This document shows, piece after piece, positions 41,145-54,302 of a stretch of DNA of 64,000 nt; position 1 is the first letter of the stretch, and every line of letters starts with the position of its first letter. The translations under genes and the position numbers were made by a program. The notes beneath the pieces were generated by a model that was given only the letters and a program-made list of their open reading frames with translations, made no database searches and had not been told where the DNA came from. This DNA comes from Dermatophagoides farinae (Eukaryota; Arthropoda; Arachnida; Sarcoptiformes; Pyroglyphidae): NCBI RefSeq assembly GCF_024713945.1, contig NC_134683.1, positions 3,659,501 to 3,723,500 of the forward strand. Direction: 5' to 3'.

Positions 41145-41906
41145 TTACACGTACACACACACACACACGCAAACACATACAATTGTTTTGTTTTGTTTAT
41201 TTAAATAAACTATTTAATTCTGTCGTTTTATTAATCATATATACCTTATATATTTTTTTTTTGTGAAATCAAATCGTTTATAAAAATTCTGTTTTAAAAC
41301 AAAAAGAAAAATACTGAAATCAATTACACCCACAGACACATTGTATGCCTATAGAAGAAAAAAAAACAAAAATTTTTGTTAAAATTTAATGTTGCCTTCT
41401 TTGAATTTACATAAAAATACATTCGTTTAAAAATGATGAAATTTTCAAAAAAAAAGATGAATTTGAAAAATAGCCGAATCGTAGTTTTATTCAATAGATG
41501 GCAGCACTTTCATAAATTGAAATTAAATACCAGTGATGATGATGATTTTAAATTATAAAAATGGAGAAAAACATGAATGAAAATTTAATTAAAAATTCAT
41601 TGATCATCAGTTCTTTATTATAAATTCATTGAAAATAAACAATTAAGATAAGATAAAAAAAAGGTAGTCCAACCATCCGATGAAATAGCAAACGAATTAC
41701 CATCGTTAATTTTGTACTGGCCAAAATATTGCAGAATGGAAAGAATGTATAAATAGATAGTTGCATAAATCTCATCTAAAAACATCGTACATTGTAAACC
41801 ACATAGGGCCAGTGGTATGCAACGTGCCAATGTGATGCCATGGAAAAAATTTTTTGTTGGCACTCAACTACCAAATGGTTGCCGACTCATGATATATACC
41901 TTATGA
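41145..41906. other. Shared 3' region between S6k and YRDC
   Basis: Convergent gene ends. AATAAA on the + strand at 41204-41209 suits S6k. A motif agatggcagcac at 41496-41507 resembles the one upstream of YRDC. An open - strand stretch at 41618-41863 has no acceptable start and is not called. Confidence 0.5.
41204..41209 (+). terminator. Candidate poly(A) signal of S6k
   Basis: AATAAA 60 nt after the stop codon at 41144. Confidence 0.5.
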
Positions 41907-42572
41907 TCATAATAATCGTTTAAGGTGATAACTATCAATCAATTGCTCAGTGGATTTAAATGCACAACCATCACGTAGAATGCGATAATGTCCTTCAGTA
42001 GAAAAATCGACGACCGTCGAACCTAATCCTTGTGGATCCTGATGTCCAAGTTGCCCACCATCAAATATACCATCGATCAATGGCCATAAATGTTCGAATT
42101 CTTCGACTTTTAAACAACTAGGTTCTGAGCTCACATTAGCGCTTGTTAATGCAATTGGACCAGATTGTCGACATAATTGACGAACAAATTCATTATTGGG
42201 TATTCGAATGCCGACTAGATTCGTTTCTGGATTTAATGATGGATTTAATTTTAATGTTCGTTCAAAAATTACAGTGATAGCACCAGGTAATAATTGATAT
42301 AGTAAACTTTTCGGAATGGTTATCTTGCCATATTCGGCTATATCGTCGACATCGGCCACACAAATGGCTAATGGTTTATTATAATCTCGTGATTTGATTT
42401 CATATAAACGATTGATTCCTTTCGTACTGTCAACATGTGTAGCCAATCCATAAATGGTATCTGTTGGTAATGCAATCACTTTATCACACATCAGTAATGA
42501 TTTGGCCACATTGATCAATGGTATATTTGACATGAGTGTTGATTTTAATTTGAATATTTTCTTCGAACACAT
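41907..42572 (-). CDS. YRDC: Threonylcarbamoyl-AMP synthase (YRDC/Sua5 family)
   Basis: Intronless, 221 aa. The YrdC domain fills nearly the whole protein: IALPTDTIYGLA near residue 33, YEIKSRDYNKPLAI, LLPGAITVIF, GIRIPNN and LTSANVSSEPS, covering the Lys/Arg/Ser/Asn residues that bind ATP and threonine. The enzyme makes threonylcarbamoyl-AMP from Thr, bicarbonate and ATP, the first step of the t6A modification at position 37 of ANN-decoding tRNAs. It lacks the extra C-terminal Sua5 domain, so it is the animal YRDC type, and is shorter than the 279-aa human protein mainly at the N-terminus. A second Met at residue 14 could be the start for a cytosolic form. Confidence 0.95.
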   Translation of the reverse strand: MCSKKIFKLKSTLMSNIPLINVAKSLLMCDKVIALPTDTIYGLATHVDSTKGINRLYEIKSRDYNKPLAICVADVDDIAEYGKITIPKSLLYQLLPGAITVIFERTLKLNPSLNPETNLVGIRIPNNEFVRQLCRQSGPIALTSANVSSEPSCLKVEEFEHLWPLIDGIFDGGQLGHQDPQGLGSTVVDFSTEGHYRILRDGCAFKSTEQLIDSYHLKRLL

Positions 42573-43059
42573 TGGATTAATTTATCAAAAACTCTAAACC
42601 ACATGGGCCAATTATGTGATGTTTTGATTGTTAATGTAAAACATCACACAAAACTAGATGGCGGCACATAAGACTCGACAACTCGCGATGGTTTACTGTT
42701 GGAACGAAACACGTTCGAAATATGGAAATTGATGATAAAGTTGGAATTTTTTTTCAAGTTTCATAGTTTTTATAATTAATTCAACATAAAGAAATATTAG
42801 CATATATAAATGGTTATCAAATATTAAAAGTTACAAATGAATGTAAAAAAAAATATATAGAGACATATATAACCGACAGATATATATAGTAGAGTGGAAA
42901 AACGAAGAAGAGACCAGTCTTGATCAATCAATCAATCAATAATGATCATAAGCAAGTGTATGAAATTTTTTTTTGTTTTGTTTCAGTTTCAAGTAAAAAT
43001 ATGGAAAAAATCAATTATCACAAAATTGAATTATCTTCGAATCCAATTGGCCAATTTTT
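42573..43059. other. YRDC promoter region and Rme-8 3' flank
   Basis: 487 nt. The part nearest YRDC (about 42640-42720) is less AT-rich than usual and contains an AGATGGCGGC element. The remainder is AT-rich 3' flank of Rme-8. Confidence 0.5.
42656..42665. promoter_or_regulatory. YY1/Pho-like AGATGGCGGC element
   Basis: The sequence agatggcggc lies 84 nt upstream of the YRDC start. It matches the core of YY1/Pleiohomeotic sites that are common near housekeeping promoters. Position supports it; function is inferred. Confidence 0.35.
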
Positions 43060-46000
43060 TTACTCTTCAATCGGTGGTGGTACCAATGGTAATGTTTTTG
43101 CTGAACTTTGTTTCAGATAACCGGCAATATTGACAGTGGAATCTATAAACAAAATAATAATTACGATTATAAGATGGAATTATCAATTTTATAAACAATA
43201 ATATATAAAATTACTCACTTGTCAAAAGATGAGTGGCATTAGTGCTGGCAATGAAAAGATCATGTTTTTGATCTTTATAATCTTTCCAGATATTTGAATT
43301 ATTTAAAACTTCGCTTATTTGTGAATTATATTCTGAATCAAGTACTGTTTGAAACATCTGCACCACTTTTGCTTTAGTTGATTGACTAGCATTTGAATCG
43401 AGTACTTTCAATAGATTATTAATCAAACCAGTACTAATTGATTGATGAATGAATTCTTCATTTTTGGCTTCGAATATTTTCACCAATGAATCGCATAATA
43501 ATTCAATCAAAGTTGGATGTGTTTCAATGATTGTATTGAAATTTTTAGCCAATTTACCTGTTACAATCATATCGTTTAAACAGGCAGGATTCAATGAGAA
43601 TTTATGTATTAATGATAGGCACGTTTTGGATACATTCAAATTATTATTATCCAATTTATTGATGAATATTGGAATATAACCAGTAGGAGGTATAAGAATG
43701 AGGAGATCCGATTGTGTTGTCAACAGAATATGCAATGCATTATTGATCATATCAAGTTTTTCTTCCTGAAATTCAGAAAAAAAACATTATGAAAAAAAAT
43801 GTCAAACAAAACAGGCAATAACTTACATCAATATCTGATATATCACAAGCATTTTTGGCATATTCCAATAATTCCAATAAAAATTCTTTCGGTCGACTAA
43901 GAATCCAACCAGGGCTTTTATTATACAATCGAAGATAAACACCTGATATCTTAAATTCATTATCATCTAATGAACATTTAAATTCACAATCAGCATTGAA
44001 TTTCCATGAATGTAATGGATTTGAGATCTGTTGTGTATACAGGTCTTCAATTAGATCTCTGATATGTTTATTTAGCCGTAGCCTTGCATCTTCAGTCCAT
44101 ATCAATTCCGGATTTTCTTTATTCTCATCAAAAAGATTGATGGCACTTTGTGGAGCATCTTTCATGGCATTCAAAAATAATGTAGGTAAAAAATGTGACA
44201 ATACCCACGATGAATATTGTCCATTGAGTACATCGCCACTTATTTTAATCAACAATTGTGCTGCTTTCTCACGTACCGTATTAAAATTGGGCATAATGAA
44301 CAGATGGAGAACATAGAGAAGAATACCTTTTCCAATACCTTCTTTAACTAGTTCACTATTTGTGGTGAATGATAGCAATATTTCCAAAATATCCATATAT
44401 GGTTTTGATCGTTGTTCAGTAATTCGTGACGTTATATGTAACATGAGCAACAAATTAATCAAAACATTTGAATTGGAAATATCATTGATACAATCCTTAT
44501 TGGTGGATAATTTCATCAATAATCGTAACACCAATGATTGAACTTCTGGTTCTGATTCTAAACGTAACAGGCTAAAAATATTACGAAAATGACCAACAAA
44601 ACAATGTTCAATACCAGCATTATAATTCAATAGATTAATCAATGCAGTTAAACATTGTTCAATAGTATTACGACGTTGTTCATCCATTTGAAAATCTTCT
44701 TTAGTTGGAAATGATATTGCATTAACTGTATGTAAATATTGTGCATTCGAACCAAGATTATCCAACAATGCCAATACAAATTGTTTAACATTATTCAATG
44801 GATAATTTGGCTGTTTATTATATATTCGTACGAATATATCGCTAATAATAAGCTCTTCTTTATGGCAACTATAAACAAATTTTGTACCATATGATTCATC
44901 CATACAAACACCGCTACGTAATAATTCTTTTTCCTGTGTCTGTAGATAATTCAATAATTCAGCACGTGATGCATTATTCCAAATAAAATATGGATTTTCA
45001 ATATTTGAATTGATTAATTTCAATAATTCTGGTACAGCTTCCATATTCAATTGATTAGCAATATATGGTGTTAGTAATGAATATATTGCTTGTCTTATAA
45101 GTGAATAATCATCCAATAATGATTTATCTTCTAAACCTTGTGCACAATCAAATCGATTATCGAACAATGCAACACAAGCTGAAAGACTTTTTTTCGCCAA
45201 TGAATTTGCAACAAATTGTTTGCTTACTTTTTCATTTGCACCAATAGTTTCGGCATTTTCTTCCAACGTATAATCATATTTAAATATGAATTGTATCAAA
45301 CTGAATAGACAACCAGATTTGAATAATAACATTTGTAGATATGGATCATTGGAAAAATATATGACACAATCGATTGCAGCCATTGATAATTTTGTTAGAT
45401 GTTTATAATTCAATATGTAGAATATATTCTTAGCCAATGATGGCATTTGATAGAAAAATGATCGACATGCAGGAAATTCAGCGGATACACCAAATGTTGA
45501 GATAATGTATTTACAAACTTTAGTACATAAATCTTTTGATGTTGATGATGATGACAATACCGAAACACAACGATTGAGTATATCATAAAGCATTTGTAGA
45601 CCATTTTCACGACGTAATTCTTCAGCATTCAATGCCGAACATTTCACTGTATAATAAACAGTTTTACATGCATGTGCCAATAGAGAATCAGTTTTTGAGA
45701 ATAAATATTGATCATTCAATTCTAATTCCAATGTTTTCAACAACATTGGATAACCAGCATATTTATATTGATATAATTCTACATTATAACGTGAAAACAA
45801 TATGCTTTGTGTTTTCAATATCAATATAATATTCTGTATATCAGGACCATTTGATTTATGTTTAGCACGAAATAAGTAATAATATGCTTCATTAACTTTT
45901 TCAAACATTTCACGACCATCGGCATTTTTATCTGGATGATAACGTTGTGCTTGTAAGTAGTAACGTTTACGTATCATACTTTCAAATTCATGACCTTTTA

Positions 46001-49000
46001 ATGGTCCATTATAATCTTTTATGCCCAATATTTCGAATGCATCTTCAATTTGCATTGAATTCGGTTTTTTTGAAATCTCCAATTTCCACATTTCCAATAT
46101 ATCACGTAAAAATGTAACAGGATCTTTGATTTTCCAATCATTAAATCGTTTTGTATCGCATAAATTTTTTAGATAATAAATATTGCAAAATAATTCATTT
46201 TCCAATTGTTGATAACGAATAGGTGGAATTGGACAGTATTGATAGATGGCACGTACATTTGAATATAATCGTGGACTAAAATCAACAATATGGGCGGATA
46301 TTTTTTCAATCATAAAACGACGCATTTCATAATTCCAAATCACTTCAGGTGTATCGAATTCACCAAGAAATACTTTAGAAAATTCTTCCGGACCATAATT
46401 TTCTAGATAACAAACCATTGCTTCTGGTATCATTTGACTCAAGATACTACGCTGTAGAACGGTTTGTTGTTGATTTTGATCATCACTTTTGAAAGATTGT
46501 TTCATATGTGTCAAATGAAGAACTCGACTAATTGGTAGAATATTCGATCCAGTATACATTAGAATGAAATAAAACATTCCAGTCTGATGAAGAAGTGAAA
46601 TTCGTGGATTATCTTCGATGATTAGATAAATTAAAGTTGCAATTCTTTCGACGATTATCGGATCAAATGTTAACAGAAGATGGACAATATGTGGTAGACA
46701 ACTTTCATCCGATAGAATTTGTTTCACTTTTGGAATAGGTCGAATGATTGCATTATCTGGTACCGTACGACTAGGATAACGTTCACAAATTCGTATCAAT
46801 GTATCCAGAATATAGATGGTCATATTATTCTCTTGAAATATTGACAATCCTTCAGCCATTAATGTCCATTTAAGTTGAGCAATTTCCGAAACTTTACGCC
46901 ATGAATTATAACCTTGTGCCCAGCATTTGGTTTCTCCAGAAATTTTATCATCTTTCCATAGATCTTTTAAATCAGCAAAACTTATTGCAACATCTTTTGA
47001 TACATGCCATTCTTTTTCCATTGAATCACGTGCCATTTCAGGTGATGCTTCAATAACATTTGTTTGTGTTGGAATAACAGCACGATTTACATGTAAATGT
47101 GAAAGTGTAGCCAAATCAATCAATATCAATAGACCATCAGAACGAAGTAATGTACGAATGTTTGTTAGTTGTTTGATAATTTTTCCGATAAACTGTACGA
47201 TTCGATCACGTAATGTTCGATTTCGACAACCATTCAGAATGTTTAGTAGGAAATTTACATCGCTAAAGGCACCAATTTCTTCATCATATTTTTCATAGAT
47301 TATTGACATTGCCTGTAGACAATCGGCTTTCATTTGAACATTTGAATTCGATAGAAATCGATGATATAGTGCATTGAAAAATTCAACCGGTGATTTAATG
47401 TATAATGATCCATCAATATCTGTTGCCGATGATGGATTAGTTGATGATGATGATGATGATCCTTGACTCAACAAAAGTCGAAGATAATAGTTACCAATTT
47501 TAAGCTCTTCATCCAATGAAACATAATGAACTTCGAATTCATCAAAATTCCATGACAATAATTGGACAGAATGTAATTCACGTTCATTCTTGAGAAAAGA
47601 AATTTCCTTTTCCAATGATTCACGAAGTTCTTCACGTGTTTTATGATTCCATATAAGATCTGGTTTCGAATGATTCTGTGTGAATTGATAGAAAAACATG
47701 TTCCAATTGAGGCTTGATTTTATAAATTCACGACGTCGTCGTAATACGATTGGATGAACAGATTCACCAGCATTAGCGGTCGATACGATTCCAATTCGTT
47801 TGCGCCAATGATTGAACGCATTTTCAAGATGTCGTTCAACATTACGAACAACAGCATATTGATCACGAATTTTTTGCAGATTTGAAATTGGTTTCTGTGA
47901 AAGATCTTGAGCAATTTTTAGATTATCTCGAGAATTAAGTGCCGCTAATGCATCAGCTGGTGGCTGTTCATTTGACTCAAAATAATTCAACAATCCTAAT
48001 GGGAAAATATTCTGCAATATTGACCAACCGGTATCATTATCAACGGTCCATAAAGAAATTAATTTTCTTGATAGAATTTGTATTGGTAAAAATTTTTCAC
48101 GTGTAACAATCGGATAAAGTGATGCATGTAAATGGAATAAAAATGTACCTTCTGCAAGTGCTAATTTTTGCATTTCATTAGCAATGGTTGGATTACCTTC
48201 TTCAATCATAGCTTTCATCAGTAGACAGGTTGCCTTCACAATCGACAATGATTGATGATCAAAAAGTCGGAATAGACAACGACCATATTGTGATACTAGA
48301 TTCAATAATTGATCAAAATGACCACCATCAGTTGTTTCACTATATGGAGCACATAATGCATATGTAAGAAAATCTAATATGGCCGATATGATTAATGCTC
48401 CGGTTCCTTTATTGATATGATATTGCATTAGATCCAGAATGATTGGTAGGAAATTTTTCGAACTAAATAAAAATCCTTTATTTTTCTGCTCATAAAACAG
48501 ATCATTTTCATCGTGAACAGGCTAAATCAATTGAGAAAAAAAAACAAAATAAAATCAATAAAAAATATGGAAAAAAAATTACCTGCATCAAAGTTGAAAG
48601 CATATCGATAGCAGTAAAAATGATTACATCATTTTCTCTATCAAAAGCTTTTTTTACTTTTTTAAATAATTGTTCAATTTCAACGGATTTATATTTCTTA
48701 TCCGTACCGATGAAATAAGCAAAACCGGCACGTGTTGTAAATAAATTTTTCAATACCAATAATTTTGTATTGAATTCGGCCATATCTTGATCACAATGAT
48801 CTTCGAATAATAATTCACCAATAGCATTATGTATGAATTTTTCCTGTTCTTTTTGATTACGTTTTGATTCATTTTCAAATACAACACTGGTGATGGTGAA
48901 AAAACTTGTTTCAATAAAAAAATCCAATGCTTGTATTAGATCTTTATTACGTGAATTAATAAAACGTGCAACTTCAATTTCTGGTTGTGATATCACTTTA

Positions 49001-50139
49001 TGATGATTATAATCCAATTTCATTGAAACATTTGCATTGCCCGATGATCGTACACTGTCCAATAATGATGCTAATAATGAATCACGTTCAGTTGATGTAT
49101 AAAAACGGCGATCACCATTTAGATAAAGTATTGCAAATTTTTGTGAATGATTTATTGGTCTTACGATAGCATAAACTTCAATCAAACGTCGTACATTAAT
49201 CAATGTATTGGTTGTTGAATCACGTTCAATTAGGCAATTATCGGTGAATGCTAACATTATTTTTTTACATTGTTCCGTTGAACCATTGTTCACTAATATT
49301 TGATGATTTGTTTTGATTTTATTCACAACAAACAGATGTATAGGTAAAGCCAAAGCTGATCTAGGAATACCGAAACAATTTTCTTGATAATGAGCAAATG
49401 TCATCGGTTCATTTGATACCGGTATTACGACACCGATATTTTTTCTTGCAATCAAACGAATTCGATCAATCATTTCCTGTGAATTATTACCATCTTGCAT
49501 GATGAAAAGATGAAGACGTTCATTTTCCGTTGTCGATATTACGATTGCTGCACCGTATTCAGAATCACGTACATGAATCAATCGATAAATATCTTTATAA
49601 GCATATGATGATAGAATTTGATTGGTTTTCGAATGAATTTTATTCACACCATAAATTCCAATTTCAAGAATGGCTTTATAATTTTCACCAGACCATCGAT
49701 GTTTCAGCACATTATAACGACGAACATTTTCCGAATATTTTGGCAATATATTCGGACATGTTTTAAATAGATCGGTCAAAATATCTGAACGATATTTTGA
49801 TTTAAATTTCATTTTATTATTAGGAAAATTGATGAGAAAAAATTGATCAGCACCGGTCATGACTGTCATTGATTCTTCTTCATTGATTATTGGTTGAAAT
49901 TCACGAATATCATTACAAAAATAACTATTTGTTAATTTATATTCAGCCAGATCATATGTGGCAACATTCGGCGGTTCAATAACCAATAATCTTCGAAGGC
50001 TAGTAATAATAACAATAACAATGACAATGACAATGTAATATTTGAACAAAAAAACAAAATCAACTTACTTTCCACGCCATTGATGACTTTTGATGACAAA
50101 ATAACGGGAACCATTTTTAAAATCTGTTTTTGAATTCAT
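43060..50139 (-). CDS. Rme-8: Rme-8/DNAJC13 endosomal J-domain protein
   Basis: Five exons (50139-50069, 49999-48583, 48521-43827, 43765-43219, 43142-43060) give 2270 aa, against 2243 in human DNAJC13. The N-terminus (SHQWRGN, then VATYDL) matches the family start SWRGKYKR...ITTYN. The J domain lies at about residues 1310-1370, with RYHPDKN carrying the HPD tripeptide that stimulates Hsc70. Four IWN-type repeats are visible: LIWNHKTREEL, VIWNYEMRRFM, FIWNNASRAEL and LIWTEDARLRL. The rest is Armadillo-like helical sequence. The end, STVNIAGYL then LVPPPIEE, parallels the AGYL...LPPP end of the human protein. Rme-8 binds PI3P on early endosomes and acts with Hsc70, SNX1 and the WASH complex in retromer-dependent recycling. 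The 4.7-kb third exon is unusually long; the family is multi-exon in most animals. Confidence 0.97.
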
Positions 50140-50679
50140 TTGTTGATATAAATTAAAACTACGAATAATGGCTATTCATTAGATTGAATAATAAATGTGG
50201 GGTGGTTTTTTTTAGATGAACCAGAACAAAATTGAAATCGAAATTTATTTATTTCGATCAAACGATGATGATGACAACAACAGCTACGACAAACATCAAT
50301 CCGAGATAAAAATACACACACACAATACACACAGACACAGCAACAACTTAAACGCCCAGACAGACAGACACGATCGAATTTTTTTTTCATCAAAAAAAAA
50401 AAAAAAAAAAATTTACGCAGGACATACTTAACCACAACAATCATCAATAAAAGGATATCTTCGGCTATTTCGATCCAAATAAAAAAAAAAAATTTTTTGT
50501 TTCTGACCGCATCAATTTGATTGCAAAAAAAAATTTTAATTTTTCAATTGAAAAAAATTGCGTTTATTTTTCAAAAAACACACAAAAAAAAAGAAAATTT
50601 ACAGGCAATATATATGTCTACAATTTATTTTTTTTCAATTTGGAAATTAAGAAATATATATGATGATGATGACATCAAT
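50140..50679. other. Rme-8 5' flank and mRpS21 3' flank
   Basis: 540 nt. Two genes run head-to-tail on the - strand. Poly-A and poly-T runs and short repeats. AATAAA on the - strand at 50624-50629 suits mRpS21. Confidence 0.5.
50624..50629 (-). terminator. Candidate poly(A) signal of mRpS21
   Basis: AATAAA (TTTATT on the + strand) 51 nt beyond the stop of mRpS21. Confidence 0.5.
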
Positions 50680-50943
50680 TTAGAAAATATAAGCCGGATT
50701 TGGATTCGTACGATTTTTACGTGAAACAAATCGTATTTTTCTTTCCATATCTTCATCATATATTGCTTTACACATTTGCCAGCTAACACGTCTTCGTGTA
50801 TTGAATGGTTTTTCATAATATCTTGTACGGCGATAAATATCAAACAAACCTTCTGAGCCCATTATACGATTCAAAACACGAATAGAACCATCAACATCAC
50901 CATCACGTACAATAACGGTTTTTCCAACAAAACGATTCAACAT
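50680..50943 (-). CDS. mRpS21: Mitochondrial ribosomal protein bS21m
   Basis: An 87-aa protein, the same length as human MRPS21. It matches the family across its length: FVGKTVIVRDGDVDGSIRVL, LNRIM, RRTRYYEKP, RRRVSWQMCKAIYDEDM and a final RKIRFVSRKNR. It is a small-subunit mitoribosome component made in the cytosol and imported. The open frame extends 12 codons upstream to a Met at 50979, but that stretch contains TTTTAG, an intron-acceptor-like sequence, and the family starts at the Met chosen here. Either an upstream 5' UTR intron ends near 50955 or the longer form is used. Confidence 0.9.
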   Translation of the reverse strand: MLNRFVGKTVIVRDGDVDGSIRVLNRIMGSEGLFDIYRRTRYYEKPFNTRRRVSWQMCKAIYDEDMERKIRFVSRKNRTNPNPAYIF

Positions 50944-52056
50944 ACGGCTACGACTAAAACAAATTGTGGTCAAAAACATTTTCTATTCCAACTATTATAT
51001 TGAAATATGATGGTGGAACAAAAAAAACACAAACAAATGATGATCATATGGTCAACTATTTCGACTCAAACAGATGAAAAATAAATTTCCAAAATTTTTT
51101 AATTTTTATTTTCAATTAAAAATGATGATCATCATATTTACACAAATCGAAAAAAAAATTAATTTCGACAATCAATGAAAAATGATGATGAGCTTTTTTC
51201 TTTTCTTAGCAGTTTATTTTTTTTTGTCACAATTGAACAAAAGAAAAAAAAATCAAGAAAAAAAATATTTACAAAAAAAAAAATAGAAAATAAAATCCAA
51301 ATAAAGATGGGTATGTGTGTGTGTGTTTGTTTGTTTCTGTCCAGACAAATATTCATATGCATCTATGTATGGGTGGTGTGGTGTATTTTCGGTGTGAAAA
51401 AATAAATATATTTTTCATTCAAATTTTTGTAATTGAGGTGTTTGTTTAACTTGGGAGGATTGGTAGTGTTGTTGTTGTTGTTGTTCTGTTTTTACTGAGT
51501 GCTACATTTAAATTGAATTTTAAAATTTTAAATAAATCATTTTGTTTGTTGTTGTTGTTGCTGATGATGATGATGATGAATAATAAATGAAAAAAAAAGA
51601 AAAACTAGAACAAGATAAAATGGACTGGATTTGTATCTGGAGAATTTTTTGTCTTTCTGTTGTATTTTTTTTTTTAAGAACAAATTCATGTATCTGACGA
51701 TAATGATGATGATGGCTGATAAACGATGATCAAAAGTGACAAAAAAAAATTATTTTGATACAGGTATGCTTTTTTGCCAAATGTATCTAGGTGTGTGTGT
51801 GTTTGTGTGACAATGTATATATTGTCTGTACAAAAATTAATGAATTTCACAAGAAAATTGAAAAGTTTCGCGATGAATTTGAATGCAACTTGAATAATAA
51901 TGTATGAATTTCATCACATCAAAGAGAAATTACTGTATGTTTTGTAGAAAAAAATGAAAATTAGTTGGTTGCTTGATTTTTTTTGTCGATGAATTGAGAG
52001 AGTTTTATTTGTAGAGGATTGGAAAAAAAACATTTTTTCCATTTATGATGTACACA
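50944..52056. other. mRpS21 5' flank and Wac 3' flank
   Basis: About 1.1 kb of AT-rich sequence with TG, GAT and TTG repeats and A/T homopolymers. No credible open frame. The Wac 3' UTR should occupy the part nearest 52056. Confidence 0.5.
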
Positions 52057-54269
52057 CTAAGAATAGTTTGCAAATTGTTTACTTTTCCATTCTTCAACCG
52101 TTTTGATTTGTTGACTGGCAAACAGAATCCTATATGGAATAATAATAATAATAATAATATTTGATTTGGTAATGGAATTATGTTACATGAAAAAATTTAA
52201 TTAAATTTAATTTACCTTTGTTTTTGTAATGTTTTCTGTATCTCAGTTAATCGTACTAAACTTCGGGCATTTTTTAATTCAGTCAAAATTCTTGTACATG
52301 AATGATTACCAATATGATTGGCTTGTTCAAATAATGAATTTGCCTAAAGAGAAAAAAAAACAATAATAAATAAATTCCAATATCAATTAAAAATTAATAA
52401 AAATTACCTGTTTTTCTAATTGTTCGGAACACCAACCGGATACATGATTAATCAGATCTACATTATATAATTTAAAAAATCTCGATAGATCAGGTAATGA
52501 ACATTTATTCTGTGCAATATTTGAACTTGTTATCGATGAAATAGCCGATGTTAATGATGATGATTGATTGTTTTGGCTACAATTATTCACACTTTTTGAA
52601 TCTGTTGTTTGCTGTGGTGTTGGTGGTGGTGGTGGTGATTCGGCTGATTGTTGATTGATAATTTTTTTAGATAATTGATCTAAATCTTGACGTATACCAT
52701 CAGAACTATTTAAAAGATTATGTCGAGAACTATTGTTATTATTGTACAGCTGATGTTGTTTATTCATTAATTTTACATTCTGTGGTGAACGGCTTGAATT
52801 TTTTAATGTAGTAGCAGATTTTTGTTGTAATTTTCTCAAAAGATTCAATATTTCTTCCGTATTTGATAGATTAATACCTTGTGAATTTATATTAAATTGT
52901 CGTAATAATTTGGCAATCATATGATGAAGGCTATTATTATTATTATTCGATGGTGATGTTGATGATGATGATGATGATTGTGATACTATCGATGTCATCG
53001 CTTTCATTAAAAATGCGGATAAATTTAGAATCTGGTGAACATGCATCCAATTTACTATTTGAATCTTTAATCTTTGTCACATTATCCGTTATTTTATGGC
53101 TTGAATCGTTATTGTTATTATTATTAAGGTTATCCAAAGAATTATCTTGATGATGGTGATGACGATTATCGATGGAATTATTTGTTAATTTTGAATGCAC
53201 ATTAGAACCACCAACATCAACATCACCATCATTATTATTATCAGAATCATGATTTAATGAATTTCTTGATTGTTCTGTTGATAATTTATCCATTTTACTT
53301 CTACTATTACTCCTATTATGACGATGATGATTAGTAATTAGATCATCATCACTTTCATCAGTATAATCATCATCATCATCATCATAATGACGACGTCTAT
53401 TATGATGAGATCTTGATGATGATGAACTATGATTATGATAGGAATAATGTGTCGACGGACTACGAGATCTTTGTCTCGATGTTGATCGATGTCTTGATGT
53501 TGATGATCGATTCCGATGTTGGTGATGTTGTTGTTGATGATGATGTGAATAATGTCGATCATTATTATTATTATTATTCGAAATTGTTGATGATGAATGC
53601 TCGGATGGTGAATGATTTGAGTATGCATAGGACTTCGGTTGTTGATTGTTACTACTACTATGGTCATATTTATCATTATGATGATGATATTTACTACCAC
53701 TATGATGATGATGATGATTATCACGATCACGATGATTCAATGTTGAGGAATTATATCTACTTGTAGATGATGATGTTTCCCTTGTTGAATTTCGTTGTTC
53801 TTCCCATTCTATCCATTCTTTAGGTTTTTCCCATTGTGATATTTCTGTTTTACTATTATAATAATAAAGTTTCCCAGATGAACTATATTGTTCGGACCAA
53901 TTTCCAAAATATTTTTTATTCGATGACGATGACGTCGAAGAATGATGATTTGAATGGTGATGATTATTATTATGACGATAATGGCTACTATGACCATTAT
54001 TATAATAAGGAATTTCTTGTATCATCATATCTAGATCTTTTTGTTGTTGATGAAAATTTATTCGACGTTGATCTATGATGATTAAAATGATGATAATCAT
54101 TATGTCTATTATTATGACCACGGCTATTTATCATCGACGATGATGATTGAAGTGGTGGTGATCTTGATGTTGATAATCTTATATATTTATTACTTTTACT
54201 TGATGTTCGTTCATAATACTTGCTATTACGATTATTATTATTATTGTTAATCGAATCAATATCATCATC

Positions 54270-54302
<33 letters not shown>

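Noticed and set aside
41618-41863. Open - strand stretch of 81 codons between YRDC and S6k ends
   Set aside because: It begins right after a stop with a GTG codon. The first ATG is well inside, no splice acceptor offers a better start, and the translation matches nothing recognised.
50944-50979. Longer N-terminus for mRpS21 starting at 50979
   Set aside because: Family length and alignment support the Met at 50943. The extra 12 codons contain an acceptor-like TTTTAG.
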